From Pterois miles (Eukaryota > Chordata > Actinopteri > Perciformes > Scorpaenidae), in the NCBI GenBank assembly GCA_947000775.1, contig CAMQGK010000341.1, positions 12,069,001-12,133,000 on the forward strand: a stretch of 64,000 nucleotides of DNA, written 5' to 3'. The translations under genes and the position numbers were made by a program. The notes beneath the pieces were generated by a model. The model was given only the letters and a program-made list of their open reading frames with translations, searched no databases and was not told where the DNA came from. Positions 37,001 through 46,928 of this stretch are shown here, piece after piece; within the stretch, counting starts at the first letter, position 1; the number at the start of each line of letters is the position of its first letter.

Positions 37001-40000
37001 TCTGCCGTTCATGAAAACAAACAATATGCTTATCTTGCAATTTCTCATACAGTCATATACTAATTTGGATTCATGTTGATAAATAAGAGTAGGCAGTGAT
37101 TTTTGATTCATGTTGTTTCACTTATTTCCATTTATTTATGTAATAAATAAGTGAAAAAAAAAACAATTAAACAACCTAAAATGAAGAGTAAATGCATAAC
37201 AAACTGCCAGTAAAGAAATAATCAACATTGCGTCAGAAAAGGAGTAGGAAGAAGTACACATTTAATGTTCTACTCCTTCACCATAACTCAAAAAATAACT
37301 CAATATTTATCATATAAACATTTGTGGTAGCTTAAAGGTTATTCTTTTTTGTTATTTCAATTCCAGCCTTGGTAATGAAGTGATATTTTCTACCAGTTGT
37401 CCATGTTATTGTCATTATATGTTGTTGTGGAGCATTCCAGCAGCAGAAGGACCTTCGGTACGTCTTTCACACCCTGCGGGTGAAGCAGCCTGTCACTGAA
37501 GGAAATATTTAAGAAGGCACAGTGGTGAAGCAGCGCCTTTTATAGTCCATCTCTGAACATTGTAGTTTCACCACGGCAGACTAACACCCGCGGCCGTCGC
37601 ATCATAATTACAGTCTAATGTAAGTGCAGATTCTCTAAACACCACAGTGAATTCTCCTTCACATCTTTACTTGACCTCATGACATTTTCCATCGAGGTCA
37701 AGGAAGGTGGTTAGGAAAAGACATTAAGTTTTAAGACTTTTTGACTGCAGCCCAGATCAGGCCAGGGACGTAAAGTGAGGGAGAAGCAATGGCCCCTTCC
37801 TCATTTCCTACCCTACATCGTGTGCCCGTGCTCGGACTGCAGCTAGCACGGTTGTGATGCTGTCACGGTCGCAAAATCTGTCCACGAACGGACAGTTAGA
37901 CTGAAATATTAACACCTGACAAAGTACCCTAAACCACCTCTGTGCTAGTTCCCACTGCAGTAGGTGTACTTTTTGCCACCATGACACACAGAGACTCAAA
38001 AGCTGAAAACAATACCAGCGGCTGATTATTTTCCAAATAAGTGCTCTAGAGCTTTCTGGGAAAAGGAGTAGGGGGTTTGGTGAAGGTGTGTGTGTCTGAT
38101 TGAAGTGAGTTGAACTGTTTTAATCTGTTAAAACCAAGGAGCAACTTGCTCAGTCTTAGTGAACATAAAAAAGGAAACTTAATTCATCCATTCTACCCAC
38201 TGCAGTGATAAGATCATAAATTAAAGGGAAATTGCCTGGTCTGCAGATGTATCGCATACAGTACTACACTGTGTAATGATTATGCGGCCGTCCGTGCTGC
38301 GTCTCAGATCTGCAGTATTTCCTTTATGCTCTTAAGACTCTCTGTGATTGAAATAGTATATAGCGCAATTCCCCGAAGCACTGCACAAGTGCTACAAACA
38401 AACAAAGACGCCCAACCTTGCTTTATTGAGGTTCTCCTCCAGAGCACCAAATAAACAGGAAACACTGCATTCTATACTACAGGGGGGCTGGTGACTGATG
38501 AAGGTATGGCCTCAAACAAAAATGAGCAATTCATAGAGGTGAAGTCACGCTGGTGGAGCTGTGCTGCTGCTGGCTCTGGCCTATTTTAACCCATGGTTAT
38601 AACTTCTTTGAGGTATTGGTCTTGGAAACGTCCTGCTGTTGCAGTTTGAAATGCTCCTTGGGGTTATGGAGAACAAAAAAAGGGATATTTGTGCAGGCGA
38701 AAGTAACGTTGCATGAATCCCGAGATATAATCCAGTGTGATGTAATTTTCCTTCTGCAATTTCCTAGTAAATTAATATTAGCAGTTCACAAAACAATCCT
38801 GATATTTGAAAATGTTTTTTACTCCATTGGCTTCAATTACTGAGCATTTAGAGTGAGAAAATTGATGTGGGGTTGGTTTTCAGGGTTGCAGGGCCCGGGT
38901 GCTCATCAGTGTTATAACTGATTAGCGGTGATGCAGATAGCTACCCAGGGAGCACCAGTGATCAGTCAGCAGCGGCTGTGGCCAGCAGCCTGCTGGTGTT
39001 TGGCTTTTCAGTCCTCCAGTGTCACTGCAGTGACATCAGCGGCTCAGTGCTGTTTTAGTGGCGTCCTGCTGGTGATAGGACACTGAAAACTAAACATATT
39101 TTTATGGGTTTTGGAGCTTAGCTGAATGAGAGTTATTATGTTTCACATGATCAAGTAATGATAATGTTCCTGGTGCGTCATCGCAAGTCTTGGAGCTAAT
39201 TTGATTTGTAAATGTGTTCAGAAACGCGTCTGCTTTCCATCCAGCGCACGTAATGATGATGGCAGTTGACCTCTTTCTGCTCTAACCTACTCTGAAATGG
39301 GACGTCGTCTACTAGATCCATCACGGCGGTGTTGTCAGAATGAAATAGACTGTTAAACAGTGAGTGGACAGAGAAATGAGTTCTGTGCCAGTTGATTTAA
39401 AGGCCTGTGTTTTTTTTTTTTTACTTTGAGACTGCTTTTTCAGGTGAAATAACTTTCCAAAAGATTGTTTTATTTGTCACAAAGAAAGGACTCTGGGCTT
39501 TTAGAACGAATTGGCATGCTGGTGAGAAACACTGTTTCTTCTCTTCCAAATTATTGGAGAGATTAAAAAAAGGCCGTGGACTCTGTAATGGCAGTCATAA
39601 AGTCTGTCTGCCTCATCTGTAGTGATAACTGGAGAGACATTTGCTCTCACCCTCTGATTAAATCATTTCAGCGGCTCCATTGAGGTGGAGAGATTTTCTC
39701 ATTGATGCTACTGAGGAATATATGACAGAAAAGCAGAAGCTTTCATCGGTGTGGCAACTTGGCTTACAACTTGAATTGATAGGCTATTTTTATTCTACTT
39801 TATTTATGCAATACAAATATAACTTTCTGAGAAGTCCTCCCCTTTCTCTGAGCAGGAAAACAACACAATACAGCACAAAACACTCCCAACGTTCAGTCAC
39901 TGCAGCTGTCAGGCTCTGAGAAGTTGTGAATCAAGGAAATCATAATGAGAAATTACCATACACAAGGAGGCTTGCACTATTTATCTCGACAGCGTTTGCC

Positions 40001-40404
40001 TCAACTTACACCTGTGCGTCCTCATTCTTGCATAAGTGCCATTGTACTGGAACTAGTGGTTGCGCCTCAGTCGCTAGCCAACATCTTCATCACCGTCTGT
40101 GCTTCGCTGACGGCTTAATGAGCCAAACTTTTCTACTTGTGCAGAAAAAAAGAAAATGCTGTTTTGTTTTTGTCTTTTTTTTTTCTCATTAGATGGCAAG
40201 TTGGCAAATGTTATCAGATGTGGCCTAGTTTACGATCAAACTGTTTTCTGTGAGCTTTGTTATGAAAGGACCCGTCTAGTGCGTATTTTTTAATTGTATG
40301 GAGCCTACAGGTCTGCAGCCAATGATTATCTAACTGTTGATTAACCTGCTGATCATTTTTATAATAATTACACAAACAGTTCAGTCATATGATGGAGAAA
40401 AGTA
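37001..40404. other. No gene recognised
   Basis: Mostly unique-looking. No exon-like frame with splice sites was found. Untranslated eys exons could be hidden here but cannot be called from sequence alone. Confidence 0.5.
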
Positions 40405-40820
40405 GCCATAGCAACAAGCAATGCGCAGATACTGATACTAGATCTGATATCTGAGCGATACTATTCTGTTCAATTCAATTTTATGTTTATATACATTATA
40501 GACTGGAATTTTAAAGGTTTGACCAATTTGTTGCTGCATTAAAAAGGTTGTAATTCCTGATGATTTTGAGGACTGTTTACCAAGTTGCAAGAGTATGATT
40601 TATTATTTTAATAATATCAAGTAAACCTATATGATTTATTTGTTACATTTTGTTTTACAAAATTAAGAAAGCAATGTTTAAGTCAAACCTGATGAAGCCT
40701 TACGCGTAAAAGAGTGATCCCAGTCACTTCCACGTGGTGAGGGATACAATTTTTTAATTACTCTGGTATCAGATCGATACTCGGTATCAGGCCCAGGTAT
40801 CGCTATCGGTATCAGTAACC
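40405..40820. repeat. Diverged copy of the hAT-type repeat of eys intron 1
   Basis: Shares caatttgttgctgcatt, agaaagcaatgtttaagtc and atcggtatcag/ggtatcgctatc words with 47032-47893, without the Tc1-like insertion. Ends are eroded. Confidence 0.6.
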
Positions 40821-43440
40821 GTCCAAATGAAAATACATTCAGTTTGCTGCCATAAGAAGACTAAGAAAATTGGCAAATAGTCACATTTTAGACATTGAAC
40901 TGATACATTTTTGCTTATAATAATAATAATAATGATAATAATGATAATGCTACATTATGCATTATGACCCCTTTTAACATCCTAATAGTAACTAGCATGC
41001 AAAAAGTAATGGAGAGTATGTTGAAGTTAATTAGGGGATTTGTTGTTTGACTTTGTTTTTTTACTGTGGTATTGAATTGGAATCGAGAATAATGGGATTT
41101 CAGCGGTACTGATATCAACTGCTGCATCTCTGGTGTTGTGACCTCCGTAGTTGTATCCTATTTTTTGTGGTATGACATGTAGGCCTGCCAGTTTGATGTG
41201 ATAATTTGTTGTGTCCTCTCTGCGTGACTCTCAGTCATCAGTCAAGCGAGGATTTACACCGCTCCCTTGATCCATTGCCCTCTGCACACCTGCGTGGTTG
41301 GCATCCTAAAATGTGGATGGAACTGAGCTCTAATGAAAGCAGGAGGCTGCGAGGGACAATTAGCCGACCCCCCTCAACATACGTGACCTTGCTTCTGACC
41401 CCGTGGCCCTTATTACTTGAACCACTCCAGTGTGTGGCCCGCAGTTTAATCCTGACTGATCAATACCTTTAAGGCGTCTTAATACCCCAGAAAATCTTTT
41501 GGTCTGTTTATCTAGGTGGAGGCCAACAGTATAGATTGCTGTAATGGTGCGAATTAGTATTGAATGTAATTCAGATTAAATTAATTTGAACCGCTGCACA
41601 ATTAAGAAGGATGAATGCGCTTTAAAGTCCAAATTGCATTCATCATGCAAGCCGTGTGGAGTCCAAGCAGCCTCTGAATATCTCACTGTTTTTTGTACAA
41701 AGCAAATTGTATCAGAGGTTGCAAACATTACATTTGGATCAAATGTATTGACTAGAATATAAACCACTAAGCGTTGCATGTGTGCTGTTGCCTTGCTGCA
41801 CTTCTGTGGAAACTAGGGACAGAAAAAATGGCAGTATTTCCTGCAATGTTTCCCCGGGCTACAGTGTTTCCTCTGGCATCGATTCGTTACTCATGCTGCT
41901 TGTGGACGTTGCCAGTTTGCTGTCATGTCTTGTGATATAAGATGGTCTTTTTATCCCAGCTGTCTCTCTGCTCCAACTTTGGATCACAGATCTTGGTGAG
42001 ACAGGATCGCTGTCGTGGCGACCAAGGTCTTGTTATGTTTGGTAGATGAGGTGAAAATAAGTCCATTGTTGTATTATATATATTATTGTACAGTGCTGTG
42101 CAGTTCATTATTGAACTGTGGCGGCTGCTATAAAAGTCCACTATATATCTGCAGTGCCAGTCATGAACTCCTGCCAAAATCACCTCTGCTACAACAGCAC
42201 TGCCCACAGCTGCAGAAACTGATCTGGCAGTCACTGTTTTGGGGCATATTGTTAGTATATATATGTTATATTGTTGGTCTAATTCAATATTTTAATAGTT
42301 TTAGTTTCATTTATTGGCAGGGTGATAATTCAGTATGATAATTTATTGTCTTTCAATGGAATCAATATGATTAAATCATTTTTACAAAACAGGTTTTATT
42401 ATTTGGTTATTTCATCTAGATTGTTTATTTATTGAACTACCAGAAAACATGCTACATTGTGATATTGTTGAGCTATGAAATAATCTATATTGTGATAGAA
42501 CATTTTGTCCATATCACTCAACCCAAGTTTCATTTATTCTTTATTGATTTGCACTGTTTAAATTGTCTTTAGGTGCCTCTTTAGGTTGTTTTGGGGTTGT
42601 CCTTTGTATTCTTTTTGGCAATTTAATTTATGTTATTACTTTTTTTTAATTATGATCTAATTTCTATGTTTCTAACTCATTGTTATTGCTGCGTATCTTG
42701 GCTATAACATTGAGTTAGATATCGGTTTAAAATCTAAAGGCGGCTCTCCGGGTTGATTCTTTGAGTCTAAGTATAAAGTACATGTGCTTTGGTTTTTTTT
42801 TTTGCCATTTGGCAGCAGTGCAACAAGCTGTGAACGCCTGATATTACCCGTATAAGATGATAAGGTGTTAGCAAATGGTTGCTTATTCAGACATCCAGCA
42901 GAAATTGAGTATAATTAGTAGTTATTCAGAGATGTGTTTCTCTGGCAAAATGTGGGGAAAATAGAGTAGAATCCAACTTGATGTTCACATTAAACGCTAA
43001 GATTAGCTTGTTGAATGGGGTGATTTTGTGTTATCAATGAAGTAACTACAGGTGTGTTTTTATCCTGAGTGGGTAGAAGTTATTGTTGTTTTTGATTTCT
43101 TTATTTTATGTATATGTTTCGAAGGCAGTGTGAGTTTAGGCACACAATTCCACACTAGCTGTGGGCTTGATTATGTTCGCTTGATTATGTTATGTTACGA
43201 AAGACACATTTCAGAAGAAAATGATTCTTGCGAATGATGCTTGTTGTCTTATTGTTGCAGTGATATTGAGCTGTTTTCTCTTCATTATCTGATATTTCTC
43301 CAGACAGACTCTTTTAAACAGAGCAGCTGGAAGTTGACAAACTCCCACATAAAAGAATCTGATGGAAAGTTCTGTGAAATGTGGAACCTGAACACAGACA
43401 TTATAGATTCAGCCTTACTGAAGTCAGGATAAAGGTGATC
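40821..43440. other. No gene recognised
   Basis: About 42470-42535 (tatattgtgatagaacattt, atatcactcaaccc) resembles one end of a decayed hAT-type repeat. Otherwise nothing. Confidence 0.5.
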
Positions 43441-44190
43441 TATATGATATTCACGGCATTAATAATGTATAGCAGCAATCAGCTGTTGTCTATGTAAAGA
43501 TATAGAGGTGTAATGTCTACCTGAGCAGAGAATGAAGTCTCTCTCCCTCTGTGTGTTTTAATCTGAGCTTGTCTGTGCTTTGTTGACATAATCGGGCTGA
43601 CCGTGCATGTTTTTAGTGCACGTGGGCGTGCCCTGCTGGCTAGCTCATGGTCGCTGCAGTGCACTGCTCTCATACGGCGGTTACAGCCGATGACGCCGTC
43701 CCGACCAACGGCGCCATTGTGGAAGCGTAACCCAACCTCCAGTTCCCCCCCAGGTTAACGCTGTTAACTCCATCAGCAGTGTTGCCTCTGTTTTCACTAT
43801 TAGCACTGTTAGCACCGTTAGCGGGCAAGAGGATCGCATGTTCTCCTCATGCAAGCGTGGGTTTTCTCCAGGTTCTCTGGTTTCCTCCCACAATCCAAAG
43901 ACATGCAGGTTAATTGATGGCTCTAAATTGCCCGTAGGTGTGAATGTGAGCGTTAATGGTTCTATCTCTGTCAGTCCAGCGATGGACTAGCGACCTGTCC
44001 AGGGAGTTCACCCCAGTGTCAACGGGGATCGGCTCCAGCCCCTCCACGACCCCGAACAGGATCAGTGGTTGCAGATGGATGAATGGAGCACTGTTGGCTA
44101 CAAGCTGGCTCAGCTGTCGCCATGTTGAGAGCTGTGTGGAGGCAATAGATAAGCTCTCAACCTCTCATTTAGTACCTTTTAATTATAGGT
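43441..44190. repeat. Dispersed repeat family W, copy 2, carrying an RTE-like insert
   Basis: Matches copy 1 on both sides of a 264-bp insert at 43823-44086. After the insert the host resumes with ggctcagctgtcgccatgtt and tgtgtggaggcaatagat, mirroring ggctcagccgtggccatgtt and catgtggaggcaacagaa of copy 1. Confidence 0.65.
43823..44086 (+). mobile_element. 3' end of an RTE/Rex3-like LINE or derived SINE
   Basis: Contains tcctcccacaatccaaagac, aattgatggctctaaattgc, gcgacctgtccaggg and ggggatcggctccagcccct, blocks widespread in fish genomes, and ends in gatggatgaatgga, the GATG-type tail of RTE/Rex3 elements. Flanks agcaccgttagc (43811-43822) and agcactgttggc (44087-44098) form a 12-bp target duplication with two mismatches. 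The family name is from memory. Confidence 0.6.
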
Positions 44191-45239
44191 TACATTTGTA
44201 CAAAATTTCTCACAGAGATTATAAATCATATTATAGAGGCTTGCTTTTTTCATACAAATAATTTTCCTAGTTTTTGCATTAATTGAATAAAGAAACCAGC
44301 AGATAGCTTCATTGTCCTGCTTTTTCCACTTTTGAATGTACCATCCTTCTCTAGTACAAGTAAAGTAAATCTAGCAGGGCTAAAAAAAACTAGGCTGGTG
44401 ACGCCTTCGGTGGTGTCCCCGCCTTGTAGAGCTGAAGGGATAAGACTCAGTATACTGTAGGTCCATTACTGCGAGGGAATCTTTTCACATTAGACAGTCA
44501 TTTGAGTTGTTAATATAAAAATACTGATTAGAGCAGCGTTGAATATAAGATGAAGTCAAAAATAGCTTCAAGTGGTATTTACTCCTCCGGTGCCATATCC
44601 TGCAGAAACTTCATACACAAACCAATAACACATTTTATCGTCTTTATTTGAATCTGAATTCAATAATTTTTTCCTCAGAAATCGGGTGTCAGCTTTCCGC
44701 TTTGTTCAGTGAAACACAATAGTCAACCTCATCTCGTGTAAATGAGGTCTTCTGGGTGCCCACACAGCCCTCGTGATAATACTCGCAATCTCATTCACTT
44801 TATCACTCCCTCTTTTATTGATATTGTTGTTCCATATTCAGCGTTTTATTACTTATCACCATGCAGTTATTCATATCAGCCCTTGTGAGCTGATCAAGGA
44901 GCAGAGTTTTTCTCTTGCAGGGAGGCTTCTCGACTTTGTTGTTTTATCTCTTGCGCTCGGATGAAAAAGGCCTGAGGGAAAAAGACAATGCTGTCTGCTT
45001 TAACTCATCTCCCTGCATGACATTGAGGTATCAGGCACAGGCAGGGAAGAGAGAATATTTTATCTGACATTGTCACTCTGTGTAGAAACCTCAGGGAGGC
45101 CGAGGCTGCTGTGACACACTTGGTGGTCAGCAGCACTGCATATGATTATGACAGCTCTGCTAGACTCGCTGAAGCCACATGTCTGTTTGTTACACTGAAG
45201 CAAAGTGTTCATGATAGCAGTGTGGTTGTGTTTTTATGC
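44191..45239. other. No gene recognised
   Basis: No feature identified. Confidence 0.55.
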
Positions 45240-45815
45240 TTCCACGGCTGAGGCATTATGTTTTCGGGTTGTCCTTCCGTCCCATTCTCGTGAACGCACT
45301 CAGAAACGCCCGTATGGGCTTTCTTCAAATTTGGCACAAATGTTCACTTGGACTCGAGGATGAGCTGATTAGATTTTGGTGGTCAAAGTAACCTCCAGGT
45401 CTGAGAAGTGAAGCCAGTGTGGAAGTGCCTTAAACTTGCATTCTTTCTAATAGCCAGCAGGGGGCGACTCCTCTGTTTGCAAAAAACATAACAGATTGTA
45501 TAGAAGTCTATGAGAAAATGAGCCTACTTCTCACATGATTTATTACCTTAGTAAACATTCTAAACATGAGTTTATGGTCTTAATCGCTAGTTTCAAGTCT
45601 TCTTCAATACAGCATGATGTTCATTTAGTAAATTATGGTCCCATTTAGAGTCAAATAGACCAAGCAGGGTTGCTTTAGGGTGTGGCTACTTTGTGATTGA
45701 CAGGTCGCTACCATGGTGTTGGTGGGTGATGTTTCGGTGATTACGTCCACTTCTTATATACAGTCCATGGTCACAGGTCAAGGTCACTGTGACACACAAA
45801 GCACATTTTTGAATT
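45240..45815. repeat. Two nested fish repeats just upstream of eys exon 1
   Basis: 45241-45388 (cttcaaatttggcacaaatg, attagattttggtggtcaaa) and 45776-45815 (caggtcaaggtcactgtgac) are two halves of one common fish repeat. Between them, about 45389-45775 is another: ccagcagggggcgactcc near 45455 and, at its right end, gtccacttcttatatacag. A fragment of that inner family also occurs at 12748-12795 (gtgactatgtccacttctc). The outer repeat ends about 230 bp before the inferred exon start. Confidence 0.55.
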
Positions 45816-46042
45816 GAATTTGAATTAGTGTAATTATGACAGTTCACACAAATATCTAAAAGCTTAAAAGTGATGATATTTTGGACAGACATGCATGTAA
45901 ACTGCAGCTTGACTGGTTGGTGGAGGCATACAACAACAAGGCGGTATTTCTAGTTCATTCATTCATTTCTAATTGGTTTGAAAGATTTGTTCAACTCAAC
46001 TTCCTTTTGCAAATCATTAATCTCAATCTTTGTTTTCCTCAG

Positions 46043-46183
46043 GTTATTACTCTTCATGTGGACTTCTTGGAGTACGTTGAACAGCGTCTCATGAATACAA
46101 CGCATTCATCTACTCTCCAGATGAGACAAGCTGATATTCAAGGTTCCAGATTGATTTGTATTATACAGTAAGAGAAGGGAATC
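46043..46183 (+). other. eys: Putative 5' untranslated part of first eys coding exon
   Basis: A strong acceptor (pyrimidine-rich tttgttttcctcag, AG at 46041-46042) precedes this stretch, so the exon holding the start codon probably begins at 46043 and is joined to an untranslated exon further upstream. Vertebrate EYS also has non-coding 5' exons. Two short upstream ORFs lie here: ATG at 46056 ending at TGA 46092-46094 (12 codons), and ATG at 46091 ending at TAA 46169-46171 (26 codons). The second is in frame with the main start but closed 12 bases before it. The exon start is inferred from the splice signal; transcription could instead begin within it. Confidence 0.55.
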
Positions 46184-46928
46184 ATGGGGGCATCGTTGCT
46201 TCACTTGATTGCCATGTTTGTGGCTGTCCACATGGTCCACTGCCAAACAGTTTGCAAAAGACAAGCTTCACTTGAATGGCACCATAAACAACATGCAATC
46301 CAAATGAATTGGACCCTCATAGGAAACATCTGTGGGAGCGTTTCTGAGTGTTGGGATTCTCAAGAGGGAGAGGAGTCAACTGGGCACTCTGTCAACTTCC
46401 CACAGATATGCCCACTTCAGCTACAGCATGGAGACAAACTGCTAATGTCCGCTGATGAAACACTGAAGTCATACGGCATCAGACTCCTCAATGTGTCAAA
46501 AGACAGCTTTGAGAGCTGTTCTGCAAGTGGACAGATAAAAGACCAGTTTCTTTTCCCCCACAATATCAACGGAAGTGAGCAAGTCGAGGCCAAGTGGCTC
46601 GTCCCGGGTCACCAGTACTTCATTGCTCTGCACGAGGGAGACACGCAACTGTGCAGGCTTGGCTTACGGCTCAATGTGTCCGTTAAAACGCAGCTATGTC
46701 AGCGTTCTCCTCTGCTTCGACTTTGTTCGGGGAGCGGTGTTTGTCAAACAGGCCTCTGGGAAGGTGCATACCACTGTCGATGCCACCACCACTACTCCGG
46801 GAGGTTTTGTGAAAAGTCTGATGCTTGTTTGAATAACCCTTGTGAAAACAAAGGAGTCTGTTTGAGCAATGGATCCACGGATCCAAACCACAGAACATAT
46901 AAATGTTTGTGTCCTCCACATTTTACAG
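46184..46928 (+). CDS. eys: eys coding exon 1: signal peptide, N-terminal region, EGF 1 and most of EGF 2
   Basis: The start ATG at 46184 has A at -3 and G at +4, and an in-frame TAA at 46169 blocks extension upstream. Residues 1-20 form a hydrophobic signal peptide ending near HMVHC-Q. Residues 21-171 match the unique N-terminal region of EYS, with cysteines at 24, 50, 56, 76, 112 and 157 and N-glycosylation sequons at 42, 103, 129, 164 and 229. EGF 1 (C172, 181, 187, 198, 200, 209) is complete. EGF 2 begins at C215 and gets its sixth cysteine from the next exon. The exon ends after the first base of a Gly codon at donor g|gtaagg (46929). The ORF runs on to TGA at 46949, but those residues (KDGRNH) are intronic read-through. 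At 745 coding bases this is by far the largest exon in the window. Confidence 0.94.
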
